64,000 nt of DNA from Echiichthys vipera. Taxonomy: Eukaryota; Chordata; Actinopteri; Perciformes; Trachinidae. The DNA lies in NCBI GenBank assembly GCA_963691815.1, contig OY829646.1, positions 620,001-684,000 of the forward strand, given 5' to 3'. A program made the position numbers and the translations under genes. A model generated the notes under the pieces. The model was not told where the DNA came from, did no database searches, and was given only the letters and a program-made list of their open reading frames with translations. Below, in pieces: positions 22,451 to 33,440 of the stretch (the stretch's first letter is position 1; each line of letters opens with the position of its first letter).

Positions 22451-23481
22451 ATGTCGACGTGTAAGGAGTGCAGTTTGGAGTTAGCTACCAGGTACTTATT
22501 GCTGCAGCATTTTAGGCAGGCACATGGGCATCTTCAGGGGAATTATAGATATCCCTGTCAATACACAGATTGCCCATGTACATTTAATACGTGGAGTAAA
22601 CTATTAAATCATACTTATAAAAGTCATCCTAATCAGCAACCTTTGAATGCAGTAGAAGGACATGCATTTAAATGTCATGTGTGCTCATGTTAAGGACTCT
22701 CAACAGTGAGAGATTTTTTTCAACACATAAATGGACATCTCAGGCATTATGAAACCGTTCCATGTGTGTTTCGAGAATGCACACTTCAAACAAACATTTA
22801 TAGTACATTCAACACACAAAAACAGGAAACACAGCCAGCATTCACTAAAAGACTTTAAAGCTAATGTCCTCGATACAAGCACTCAGTTAGATCATTCAGA
22901 CAATTCAGAAGATGTGCCAACCGGTTCTGAGGACATAAATCCCCAATATGAAACTTAAACTTCTGGCGAGGCTGCAGAGTTACACCTGCCACATGTTATT
23001 GAGGACAAAACTGCTCGTATTTTGTTGAAGTTGGAAAATATTATTCATATTCCAAAGGCGGTTGTTGATGAGGTCCTTTCTGAGCTTCACTTCATATTAA
23101 GTAAACTAGCTGTACCCGTCACAAAAGCTACTGTTCTTGATGTATTTCAGAGTCATAAACTGCCAGTTGAAGAGTCAGTAGCTGACGAGCTTGCTACGGT
23201 TTTATGCAAAACGAATCCGTTGGCCTTAGCGATTGCAAAGGATGGCCCTCTAGCAACTGCATATAAAACGTACACAGTTTTATATCTCTCATTTTGGTGT
23301 TATACAACCAGTTGAGTATATCCTAGATGCTCAGAGAAATAGGTCATTTCAGTACATCCCTCTTTTACAGTCTTTGCAGCAGTTGCTCTCCCATGAAGAC
23401 GTGTTTGAACATCTCAAAATTCAGAATACGCAAGACCAGATATTAGCTAGTTTCCAAGAATACAGAACTGCAACATTTTAA
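22451..23481 (+). pseudogene. C2H2 zinc-finger gene of the TIR transposon
   Basis: A decayed gene starting ATG 22451. Finger-like Cys/His pairs are visible as CKEC...QHFRQAH, YPCQYTDC...NHTYKSH, and (after a stop at 22691) FFQHINGHL...VPCVFREC...THKNRKH. Then follow an acidic linker and a domain reading ARILLKLENIIHIPKAVVDE, LCKTNPLALA and, after a frameshift near 23265, FGVIQPVEYILDAQRNRSFQ. This order matches large uncharacterised teleost proteins that occur in many genomic copies. The remaining C-terminal domain of that family is missing here. At least two stops or frameshifts make it a pseudogene. Confidence 0.65.
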
Positions 23482-23564
23482 TTATTATTTGGTGATAACC
23501 CCACATGCCTGTCTGAGTGATTTATAACAATCAATTAATTGCCTTTTATTTTTACTTCTCAAAA

Positions 23565-25076
23565 TATCGAGGTGAATGAAGAGTTCCTGCGGATCACAAC
23601 AAAACCTCTGCAAACCAAGTTCCTGGCCCACCTCTGAGAAACTCTTCCAAATCTTTGAGAGCGGTGTGAAGGGACAGAAGATAAAAAGGATCCTGGCGAT
23701 CATAGATGAGGTTTGTGAGGATGCAACGAAGACATTACTATTGTGCTGTGGGATTTATTTTAGGATCTTATTGTATATACAGTAGTTGCTAATTTAGACA
23801 TACTTGATAAATATTAAGATAGTACTTCATTGCAATAATATTAACAAGCATTCAACAAAATGTAATTGTAGTAGTGTTGGTAATTATTGATACGCGCCAA
23901 CAGCCAACCACCTTGTAAAGCAAGTGTAAGTGCATTTGTGGGGTATTGGTATCATGCATAGTTTGACAAACAAGCCTTTGCTCTTCAATAACCTGCTCTA
24001 CTTCTTGTTCCACCATTGCACCTGTATTTGGCTAAGTGTCCTCCTATTTTGTGGTTTGTGTTTTAGCGTGACGACATCGAGATCAGGAGGGAGTGTGTCG
24101 TTAAAAGCCTGATAATATACCTCAATGAAGATCCAGACTCTCTCTTCAAAGAATACCTGGTAGGTTTCCATTTCCCGTGTAGTACATAGCCGTGTTCCCT
24201 TCCCCACACTACTAAGGAATCAGATGAGTTGCAATACAAACATGTATTTGTACATGTTTACAAGTATTTCTAATGCACACATTATTTCTGCATTTAATGT
24301 AATAAAAATATTTGTTAATAGTTGCATCATGGTCCAAATGTCCTCCAAATAATTCAAAATTTAAGTTTGAATTGATTCTTTGAGAGCTGTCAAATGCGGC
24401 TCAGCTGAATGAATCTAGAATATATTCAGATTGAGGCTGGGATGCACCAGTATACAGCAAGTTAAAATGACGGTTAAACACAGCAGATACCTTAATGTGA
24501 AAAAAGCAACACAGAAGAGAAATTGCACTCAAAATCAGATTATCTTCAAAAAAACACTTAAAAAATGTCTCTCAGCTCTCCTGCACACAAGTCCACTCTC
24601 AGCACTCGCCCCTGCACCTACATTTGCCATTGTTCTTAATCTACAGCATAGACCTCTACGATATTCACTGTATTCATTCATATTCCTGTTTGTTTGAGGT
24701 TTATGTTATTTTGAGCTTTATATAGAAAAGTGTTTTTATGTAAAAAAGAATTTTGTGTATTTTTGTTTTTCAGCCATCTGCTACTGAGGATGCAGAGAAC
24801 AACATTGTCGACACAGTTATGGGCATTCACACAGTCCATCAGTTTGAGGAGCCAGATGACATTGGAGTAGTCATTGAAGGCGTGAAAGTCCTCTACAATG
24901 TCAGAAGTGCTACAATGGCTTTCATCATGCTGTTTGGGCTTATCCATGCTCTGGATCTTAGTTTCCCAGACAACCTGAGATACACTTTTGAGTTCGTCCA
25001 GAAAATCATCATGAATCTGGATGGACACAGGCTCAACACCAAGATACAGCAGTTGAAAATCAAGCTGTTCATGTGA
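23565..25076 (+). pseudogene. SAMD3-like gene of the TIR transposon
   Basis: Three exon-like blocks in order. 23569-23710 reads EVNEEFLRITTKPLQTKF, then KLFQIFESGVK; 24066-24160 reads DDIEIRRECVVKSLIIYLNE and DPDSLFKEYL, followed by the donor GTAGGT; 24774-25076 follows an acceptor TTTTTCAG and reads GIHTVHQFEEPDDIGVVIEG, then YTFEFVQKIIMNLDGHRLNT, ending at TGA 25074. These resemble fish proteins annotated as sterile-alpha-motif-domain-containing 3-like, as recalled. The last exon is intact; a stop within the first block shows decay. Role in the element is unknown. Confidence 0.6.
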
Positions 25077-25281
25077 AAAGAGGAACGGCTGACCAAGAAC
25101 ACTGGGACTGACACTTTTTTTTCTCGCTCTCTCTCTTTTTTTTAAATATATATACATATTTATTTTTTTGCAACTCATCTGAGCTTTAAGCCATAAATAT
25201 AGAGCATTGGTCTTTAATTGCTCCTCCATGATGTTTTGCTGCCTGGAACAGTTGCTTTAAGCCTGAGGAATTTCGAACTGC

Positions 25282-25350
25282 ATTTGTAAAATGTAAAAAT
25301 GAGATGAGATGAGATGAGATGAGATGAGATGAGATGAGATTTGTAAAATG
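25282..25350. mobile_element. Tail-only RTE insertion: (GAGAT)n with 12-bp duplication
   Basis: A 45-bp insert made of GAGAT repeats (25294-25338) lies between two copies of ATTTGTAAAATG (25282-25293 and 25339-25350). The repeat unit equals the tail unit of the RTE elements in this window. It looks like a retrotransposition event that copied little more than the tail. It lies inside the 7.35-kb TIR element. Confidence 0.7.
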
Positions 25351-25816
25351 GACAGTATTTTTCTAAAATGTTTATGCACTTTTATTATTTTAATTTAATA
25401 GTTGTTAATTCAAAGTGACAAATATTTACAATTGTTTAAGGAGAACTCAGGTGATTTTTAACCCTATTGTTTTCGTGTGGGGCACCTTATGTTAAAAGTT
25501 CTCAGATAACTAATGAATCCTGGAGGAACAAAGTCTATAAACCGTTTATTTTAACTGCTGATTTAACTGCTTTAATATAATCACTTTTGTTTACCTCTCT
25601 TTGTTACAAATATGTAGTGGTAACTAAATCTTATTTCATTAGATAGATGAATTTAGTTTCAGCTGGACTAACTTAAAAAAAAATTGTTAGATGAACTCAA
25701 ATACATTATATTGACTCGATGGACTTGTTTTAGGTTGGGGTAACATATGTTTTTTGGATGGAAATCCTGCCCACAATTTAATTGAGTTCATCCAATGAGT
25801 TGTTTTTTTGAGTGTA

Positions 25817-27735
25817 CCTGGAGTAAGCAATCCATAGGTTTCCTGCTGAGAGCAATGGCCTCAGATTTAGAGGTGCTGATCCTCATCCCAGCCGTTTCAC
25901 ACTCGGCTGCGAACCGATCCAGTGAGTGCTGAAGGTCACTGACCGACGATGCCATCAGGACCACATCATCTGCAAAAAGCAGAGACGAGATCCTCAGCCC
26001 ACCGAACTGTCAACCAAGACAGCCCCTCCAAACCCAAAGCTTTCAGCATTTCTGGACGAATCTCATCAAACCCATGGGCTTTGCCACTGTGGAGTTGTTT
26101 GACTACCTCAGTGACTTCGGCCAGGGATATTGACAATGATTCCCCATCAGCCTCCAGCTCTGCCTCTACAAAAGAGGGCGTGTTAGTCGGATTAAGGAGT
26201 TCCTCAGAGTGCTCCTTCCACCGCCCGATTACCTCATCGGCTGAGGTCACCAGCGTCCCGTCCTTACTGTAAACAGCTTGGACGGTTCCCTGTTTCCCCC
26301 TCCTTAGATTTCGAATGGTTTTCCAGAAGCACCTTGGTGCCGCCCGAAAGTCCTTCTCTATGACTTCTCCGAACTCCTCCCACACCCGCTGCTTTGCCTC
26401 TGACACAGCAGAGGCTGCAGCCCTTCTGGCCTGTCGGTACCTTGCAACTGCCTCCGAAGTCTTCTAGGATAGCATATCATATATAAGGCCTCCTTCTTCA
26501 GTCGGACAGCTTCCCTGACCACCGGTGTCCACCACGGTGTTCATGGTTACCGACCCTTGAGGCACCTAAAATCTTGAGGCCACAGCTCACCGCTGAAGCT
26601 ACAGCAATGGAAGCTTTGAACATTGCCCACTCCGGTTCAATGCCCCCAACCTCCACAGGGATGCCAGAAAAGCTCCGCCGGAGGTGTGAGTTGAAGATCT
26701 CTCGGACAGGGGCCTCCTCCAGACGTTCCCAGTTCACCCGCAATACTCGTTTGGGTTTACCTGGTCTGTCCAGAATCTTCCCCCATCCTCTGATCCAACT
26801 CATCACCAGATGGTGATCAGTTGACAGCTCTGCCCCTCTCTTCACTCGAGTGTCCAAAACATACGGCCTCAGATCAGATGATACGATCACAAAATCGATC
26901 ATCGACCTTTGGCCTAGGGTGCTCTGGTACCACGTACACTTATGAGCATCCTTATGTTCATAGTTATAGATAATCCGTGACTAGCACAGAAGTCTAATAA
27001 CTGACGACCACTCGGATTTAGATCAGGGAGGCTGTTCCTCCCAATCACGCCTCTCCAGGTGTCTCCATCATTGCCCATGTGGGCGTTGAAGTCTCCCAGC
27101 AGAACTATGGAGTCCCCTACCGGAGCCCCACGCAGGACTCCAGTCAGGGTCTCCAAGAAGGCCGAATACTCTGAACTGCTGTTCAGTGCATATGCACAAA
27201 CAACAGTCAGAGTTTTCCCCCCTACCACCCACAGGCGTAAGGAGGCGACCCTCTCGTCCACCGGGGTGAACTCCAACATCGCGGCGCTCAGCCGGGGGTT
27301 TGTGAGTATCCCCACACCCGCCGGCGCCTCGGACCCTGGGCAACTCCAGAGAAGAATAGGGTCCAACCCCTATCCAGGAGTACGGTTCTAGAACCGAGAC
27401 TGTGTGTGGAGGTAAGCCCCACCAGATTTAACTGGTAGCGCTCCACCTCCCGCACAAGCTCCGGCTCCTTGTTTGACAGAGAGGTGACATTCCACGTCCC
27501 AAAAGCCAGCTTCTGCTGCCCGTGTCTGTTCCGTCGAGGCCCCTCACCTTCACTGCCACCCGTGCAGCAGCGCACCCGACCCAAGTGGATCCTCCTGCGA
27601 GTGGTGGGCCCACAGGATTGAGAGTAGGGAGGGGCCACGTCGCTTTTTTGGGTTGTGCCCGGCCGGGCTTCGTGGCAAACCCGGCCACCAGGCGCTCGCC
27701 GGCGAGCCCTCCGTGTGGGCCTGGCTCAACATTTA
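25817..27735 (-). mobile_element. RTE-like LINE, 5' portion (antisense)
   Basis: The upstream part of the antisense RTE whose 3' end is at 17853-18460. Reading down the minus strand from 27735: a leader ending in the CARPGRAQPKK-type region, the endonuclease, the linker, the first RT region, then a direct jump at about 26000 to the region just after the RT catalytic core. Roughly 0.5 kb of RT palm is missing compared with a complete element. Confidence 0.9.
25966..27638 (-). pseudogene. RTE endonuclease and partial RT
   Basis: Fragments of the RTE polyprotein. 27288-27638: KLAFGTWNVTSLSNKEPELV and the start of the AP endonuclease. 26914-27366: VVCAYALNSSSEYSAFLETL and VLLGDFNAHMG. 26498-26902: IDFVIVSSDLRPYVLDTRVK and TDHHLVM, completing the nuclease. 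25966-26406: FRAAPRCFWKTIRNLRRGK, ELLNPTNTPS and the RT entry block, joined directly to WAEDLVSAFC, a relic of the region after the YxDD core. The palm with the catalytic aspartates is deleted. Confidence 0.85.
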
Positions 27736-27829
27736 AAAAGTGTAAATAAAAGATTTCTAAAAAAACTGATACAAAGAAAGTTGAAGGCTTGTCTGGATGA
27801 AGTCAGTCTTCGAAAATAATATGAGGTAG

Positions 27830-27955
27830 GCTCTCTACCGGGGAATAGTTGGGTCTATGTAAATCATTAATAAGTCATAGAGTGTGGTCTTTACCTACTC
27901 TGTAAAGTGTCCTGAGATAACTTTTGTTATACTTTTGTTATACTATACTAACTAA
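27830..27955 (+). mobile_element. L2 3'-end fragment
   Basis: Matches the 3' end of the L2 subfamily at 29170-29270 (GTTGGGTCTATGTAAATCAT, then CTCTGTAAAGTGTCCTGAGA). It is an extremely 5'-truncated copy lying immediately upstream of a longer L2 copy in the same orientation. Confidence 0.85.
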
Positions 27956-27959
27956 CAAT

Positions 27960-29300
27960 AAGGACTGCATATTTTCACCTGCGTAATATTGCAAAAATTA
28001 GGAACATTGTGTCTCGGAAAGATGCAGAGAAACTTGTTCATGCATTTGTTACTTCTAGGCTGGACTATTGCAATTCCTTATTATCAGGCTGCTCCAATAA
28101 GTCTGTTAAGAGTCTCCAGTTGGTCCAAAATGCTGCAGCTCGTGTACTAACTAAAACAAATAGAAGAGAACATATTTCTCCTGTATTAGCTTCTCTGCAC
28201 TGGCTACCTGTAAAATCTAGAATAGAATTTAAAATCCTTCTCCTTACGTACAAAGCTCTTATTGGTCAGGCTCCGTCGTATCTTAAAGAGCTCATAGTAC
28301 CGTATCACCCAACTAGATCTCTGCGCTCTGAGAATGCAGGGCTACTCGTCGTTCCTAGAGTCTCCAAAAGTACAATGGGAGGCAGAGCCTTCAGCTACCA
28401 AGCTCCTCTCCTGTGGAACAAACTCCCAAATGTTATTCGGGAGGCAGACACTGTCCCCTTATTTAAGAGTAAACTTAAAACTTTCCTTTTTGATAAAGCT
28501 TACAGCTAGGGCTTACGATGAGACTTTATTCTGCTTAATTATGCTGCTATAGGCCTAGTCTGCCAGGGGATAATACTTTTCCTGATACTCTGAGCTTCTC
28601 TCCTCTCTGTCTGAATCATTCATGTCCCATCAATGCATGTTACTGATTCAGCTTCTTCCCCGGAGCTGTTTGTGCTTTGTCGTCTCGCAGGTCTCTGCTG
28701 ATCGTGGTGGTGCTTGCTGCCGTGGTCCTACATGACGCTTCCTGCTGCTATTATCACTGTTACTCATATATACTATCACTAGTTTAATAAACTATAGAAT
28801 TTGTAGCTGTATCGTAGCTGCTATTGCCACTACTCATCATTGATTATGTTTGCCACCATAATTATTATCATTTTCATATTCTGTCACCTTAGCTGTGCTT
28901 GTTTCTACTATTCTGTTGTATTAACTGCCTTAACATATACGTTATATTCACATTACTATAAATATTATAGTTACTGTTAGGCTTTGCTTGCATCTCTGGA
29001 AGTGTGTCTGTCTGTCTCTCTCTGTCCATCTGTGTGTCTTTTCTCTCTTTCTCTCTCCTTTTCTTCCTCCCCAACCGGTCAAGACAGATGGCCGTCCTCC
29101 ACAGAGCTGGGTCTGTCTGACGTTCCTGCCTGTTATAGGGAAGGTTTTCGTTGCCACTGTACTCTACAGAGGAATTGTTGGGTCTATGTAAATCATAAAT
29201 AAGTCATTGAGTGTGGTCTTTACCTACTCTGTAAAGTGTCCTGAGATAACTTTTGTTATGATTCGACACTATAAATAAAATTGAATTGAATTGAATTATG
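27960..29300 (+). mobile_element. L2/Maui-like LINE, 5'-truncated
   Basis: A 5'-truncated L2 copy with the C-terminal part of ORF2 (28009-28509), a 3' UTR rich in CTGTCTGTCTCTCTCTGTCC-type sequence, and a tail of GAATT repeats at about 29280-29298. The last 380 bp are almost identical to 40910-41301. Confidence 0.9.
28009..28509 (+). pseudogene. L2 ORF2 C-terminal fragment
   Basis: A 166-codon frame without stops, holding the region after the RT catalytic core: FVTSRLDYCNSLLSGCSNKS, LQLVQNAAARVLT, HISPVLASLHWLPVKSRIEF, KALIGQAPSYLKELI and FSYQAPLLWNKLPNVIREA, ending at TAG 28507. It is the natural C terminus of L2 ORF2. The endonuclease and catalytic RT are absent by 5' truncation, so it has no activity. 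Confidence 0.88.
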
Positions 29301-29797
29301 ATTTGGCACTGTAAAAAGAACTGATCTGTCCGCACAAAAGAGTCTGCGTCATGGGGGCCAAGAAATCCATCAACCGTATCCTCCAAAAATGGGTTTTGTC
29401 TAACAAACTTTGTTGAAGAATTTAGTGTTTTCCCTATATTAATCCTGCAGTGGCTACAGTTTCACACATCCATTAATATCCTCTGCTAGTGATGGGATGT
29501 GAGAAGCGGTTCTTAACTAGTTAACAATGAAATTGTCAATTTGATTTTTTTGGAAGGAAATGAATCTTTTATACATACATTTTATTCAGAAAATCTAGTC
29601 TAATTGTCAAAATGCCTGTGGTAAAAAAGGCATTAGAGTTATTCTTCTAGTGTTATTTTGATATGTGCACTTCAGGATGATAACAGTTATGGGAAGATTT
29701 TGGCTATAAAACAAACAAATGTACATTTCATCCTGCAGTGGTGGCAGAAAAAACATATACAGTTTGTGTCAGTTCTTCATCTTCTTGAACTCTGTAC
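29301..29797. other. Intronic/flanking stretch, nothing recognised
   Basis: AT-rich sequence downstream (on the minus strand) of the last ubxn4 exon found. The next expected exon, which would start the UBX domain, was looked for here and not seen. Confidence 0.5.
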
Positions 29798-29925
29798 CTC
29801 CTCTCCCGGACTAATGCCTCCTTATTGGCCTCCTGCTCTGACTGCCTGGCCTGCAGTAGGGCCTTCTTGGCGGTCTTCTCCTCCTCCTGGGTTTTGGCGT
29901 AGCGGGCCGCTCTATCGGCTCGGTC
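29798..29925 (-). CDS. ubxn4: ubxn4 coiled-coil exon (last found)
   Basis: A 128-bp exon between acceptor CTGTCCTGCAG and donor GTACAGAG. It encodes DRADRAARYAKTQEEEKTAK, then KALLQARQSEQEANKEALV and RER, ending with two bases of the next codon, as expected where the family continues with Ser-Thr-Val-Ala-Arg into the UBX domain. It starts in phase 0, matching the end of the exon at 35379-35543. No lesion is visible in it. Confidence 0.85.
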
Positions 29926-30990
29926 CTGCAGGACAGAAGGGGTCAAATATTTTATGTATAATGTTCCAAACTCAATCTCACATTGATCTATTTAGGCATT
30001 TTTGGAAGAGCTTGAAATCACAGGCGTACTCTGCATTGAGCTGTGAATCATTACAATGTTATCTAATAACACATGAGTTTTAGAACTGACACCAAAACTG
30101 TATCTTTGATTCTTTACACTTCTTTACAGAGAATACCATCAATTGTTATATATTGTGCATGTTAAAATAAAGCTGAATTACAACCTATACATGACACAAA
30201 CAGCCTTCTTCAAGGTGTAGCCCCTAGCACAGAGTTTCCCCTTTTAGTAGATACAAGATGATTAATGATTGATCGGGTCTTCTTGATTACTAATAATCTG
30301 TAACAGCCCTGAAAAAAACATATCGATGTAAAGAACCCCCCTATAAAGAACCCCACCGGACATAACACAAACGGGCCATTTGAGTGACACTCCTGTGTCT
30401 AAACACCTGAGCTGACACAGGGTATGTGAATGTGGCCTAAGACAGCTCCTTTAAACCGTTCATTTAGTACAAAACTACCTGCTTCTCAGTCAAAAACCGA
30501 GACCATTCACCAAAATATTATCATGACTTGGTACTTCCAAATGTGTACGCGTGACCTGCCTGGTCGGATAGTGATCGAATATATAGTATTTCCACACACA
30601 TTTAATCTATTTACGCACGATAAGTGCATCTAAAATGGGACTTAATGCAAGAGTAGGAGTAGGGCAGGGCAATAATTCAATATGGTAAATGCAAGAGTAG
30701 GAGTAGGGCAGGGCAATAATTCAATATGGTAAATGCAGTCGCTTTTCTCTCTGCTCTCGTCTCTGCTTACAATTTTTGCTGATATTCTGGCTTTTCTTCT
30801 ATGATAAATTACGAGCAGCGGCTCCTGGATACTCGCTGGGACTGTACACTTTTTGTAGATAGACTACTGCCATAATTAAATATTTTTACGAGTACTGCTC
30901 GACCTTGGCCTACCAAAATGCTACACACTGACTGAGATTGAGGATCTCAGCTAACAGAAGCTAACTAGCAACAAGATGTCTCCCTTTTCA
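29926..30990. other. ubxn4 intron part, no gene seen
   Basis: Ordinary AT-rich intron sequence apart from the 44-bp tandem duplication at 30644-30731. Confidence 0.5.
30644..30731. repeat. 2 x 44-bp exact tandem duplication
   Basis: Units 30644-30687 and 30688-30731 are identical (starting AATGCAAGAGTAGGAGTAGG). Exact identity suggests a very recent slip or an assembly duplication. Confidence 0.95.
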
Positions 30991-31479
30991 AGGATGATTA
31001 CCACAAATTGGTCCGGAAGATAGCAGTACTGGAAACAAAAATGCTTCAGCTCGAAAGTAAACGTGGAGATAGACAACATTGGAATGAAACCAAGACACGA
31101 CAGGAGCCAGGTGTAAATGGCAGTTAGTCGAACAGTCCAAAGCCAAAGCGCTACAAATAGCCTCCCTCAAATATGGGAAAGCGGTTATCAGGCAGAACCC
31201 AGCACCCGGAGACTCATCATGACACCGAGAGGCCAGCACTGGCATCTCTTCAACCCAAATACCACAGAGAAAGCAACCATGGACCGAGGCTACTACAAAA
31301 ACTAAGAGCAAACTGCCCCAAGACACAGGGATCTACTAGAGAACAGATTTGCTCCACTTTCACAAAGCTCCCCAAAAGAAGGCTCATCTTCCAGGACCAG
31401 AGAAAATGTATGAGGCTAAACCATATGCTTAAGGGCTACAGAAAGATGGAACCACTGGGCCTCAAACTCTGATAGTGGA

Positions 31480-31970
31480 TGATGGAGTTGCTTTTGCAGC
31501 AAGAAAAACACCAAGGTACTCTGTTTTCCCAATGACATGGTGTCTGATGACTCAAAGAAGATCCTCAAGATTGCTGCTGAGCATCCGATACTGAAGTCTC
31601 TCATCATCCACACAGGAGCCATTGATGTTGTGAAGCAACAATCAGAGGTATTAAAACAAGACTTCAGTATTTAAATACTGAACATTGTCAGATCAATGTT
31701 CAGTATTTAAATACTGAAGTGTTTTTCAGTGGACCTCTACCAACAGTTCAGCGAGGAGATGAGAGAATCAGCAGGCTTTTGATTCTAAACAGATGGCTTA
31801 AAGACACGTGTACCGCTCAATCAATGAACTTTATTGACAATTTCAACATCTTTTGGGAAGACAGGCACCTCTTTAAGGCAGATGGATTTTGCCTTAACAA
31901 GTCAGAAGCAGAACTGCTAAGTTACAACATTTTTTATTTTTTGCGCCAGCCCCCAACTCTCTCCATTTAG
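31480..31970 (+). pseudogene. L2 ORF1 SGNH/GDSL esterase-like remnant
   Basis: The C-terminal part reads FFSGPLPTVQRGDERISRLL, LNRWLKDTC, FIDNFNIFWEDRHLFKADGF, matching the esterase-like ORF1 domain known from fish L2/CR1 elements. The catalytic Asp-x-x-His block (normally DGLHP) reads DGFCL here, so the histidine is lost. A 60-bp perfect hairpin (31661-31720) replaces part of the region before FSGPLP. Confidence 0.7.
31661..31720. repeat. Perfect 27-bp inverted repeat, 6-nt loop
   Basis: Arms 31661-31687 and 31694-31720 are exact complements around TCAGAT. Each arm also contains the self-complementary CAGTATTTAAATACTG. It lies within the L2 ORF1 remnant. Confidence 0.95.
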
Positions 31971-33440
31971 TCTTGACTCCCCATTTCTGGATTTCCCCGA
32001 TAGGATGAAGAGCCTAGTCAATACTGGAATCAAACTAACACCCATTCACCTCCCACATCATCGACCCCCTCCCACTCCACCAACTAGGAAACAATCCAAA
32101 AGTCACCGAGCTCCCCCCACCTCCTCTGAATCATCATATCATTGAGTTTGACTGATATGTGCCGGATCCAGGCTGTAATACTGATATCAAGAATGTTCTT
32201 CCCCAGGAAAAGTCAGGGCCCTATGGAGTTCAGGCAGCCTTCTCAATCCCTGTGATATACCTGTATAGCTTGTCAACCTAACAAGGTTAGCTTTACTCAA
32301 TATCAAATCACTAGCCAACAAATCCTTGTTAGTAAATACCATCATTATGACCTATAATCTAGACTTTTTATTTCTTAGTGAAACAAGGCTGACTGAATGT
32401 AACTGTGTGACAATAACATGGACACAAATACCAAAGAACTTCTTGACAATTTTGGCCTCTTCCAATATGTGAAAGGGCCCTCACAAACAGTCAAGGCCAC
32501 ACTCTGGTTATCTCTAGAGGTGACATTACTTGTGTTGGTATCAAGGACTTGGCTCTTAATATTATATAATTTCTGTGTTCTTTGACTTAGAGATAACTCC
32601 TATCTTTCAGTTAACCTCTGTGTCTGTTAAGAAAAGGTATGTAAATGAGAATACCAGTGTTAAGTTTAGGGAAGCTATAGCAATGTCACTAAGTGTGAGT
32701 GCAGAGAGAGTTGATGAACTTGTGGATAATTTCAGCTGCAAAATCTCAAATGTCGTTGATACCATTGTACCAATTAAAACTAGGATTACTTTGACCAGAC
32801 AGTGAACACCATGGAAGAACACTGATGGTAAAGGCTCCGAAAACAGAATGCATGAAATCAGAGCGTGAATGGAGAAAAAATAAACTTCAAATTCACCATG
32901 ACCTCTACTAACAAAGTGTTTGTAATTTTAACCATGGGTTACTCAAGGCTAGACAGCAACACTTTCTGAAATGATTAATAAGAACATCAACAGCACTCAC
33001 GCTCTCTTTGCTATGGTTGATAAGCTTATAACCCCCCCCCCCCAAAAGAGATAGTTTCAGAACTCTCCTCCACAGAAAAATGAATTCACTTGCTTTTACA
33101 ATGAAAAAAGGCCAAATATCAGCAAAATAATACAATGATGCAATCCCCAAATACCTATGAATAAATCAACTGTTATGTCAGAGTTTAATACACAACGAAA
33201 AAAAGGTAGAAGAAACAGTTCATCTTAAATTATCAACGTTGTCTTGACACAATGCCATCTGACTTTTTATAAATTATTGTAAGCTTTGTCCAAACAGATC
33301 TGCAGCAAATAATAAATTGCTCACTTCAATCAGGCACGTTTCCTTAACCCCTAAAAGTAGCTGGCATGAAGCCACTCTTAAAAAAAAGAACGTTGGATAC
33401 CATTATTTTAACCAACTGGACAACGTCCTCCATCTTTCCT

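Larger units (their letters stand above)
18461..25814 (+). mobile_element. 7354-bp two-gene TIR transposon, TA target duplication
   Basis: Ends are perfect 12-bp inverted repeats, CACTCAAAAAAA (18461-18472) and its complement (25803-25814). TA flanks both sides (18459-18460, 25815-25816), and removing the insert restores continuous RTE sequence. Inside are two palindromic segments (19323-19798), a nested hAT (19923-21962), a decayed C2H2 zinc-finger gene (22451-23481) and a SAMD3-like gene (23565-25076), both on the plus strand. Without the hAT the element is about 5.3 kb. I recall both gene types as multi-copy uncharacterised teleost proteins. No DDE, tyrosine or HUH nuclease motif was recognised, so the superfamily is left open. 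Confidence 0.8.
30990..33440 (+). mobile_element. L2-type LINE with esterase ORF1, decayed
   Basis: A long, heavily mutated L2 copy in the intron, in the opposite orientation to ubxn4. In order: a coiled-coil-like ORF1 start (LVRKIAVLETKMLQLESK, 30995), an SGNH-esterase-like region (31480-31970), the endonuclease start (about 32290, LALLNIKSLANKS and FLFLSETRL), the linker (32575-32805, KRYVNENTSVKFREAIAMSL) and the RT entry (33325-33430, SGTFP and PLLKKRTLDTIIL). It ends where DIRS sequence begins. Confidence 0.8.

Noticed and set aside
18461..25814. Calling the TIR element Zisupton/KDZ, Kolobok or piggyBac
   Set aside because: The TA duplication does not match TTAA or 8-bp targets, and no catalytic motif was recognised.
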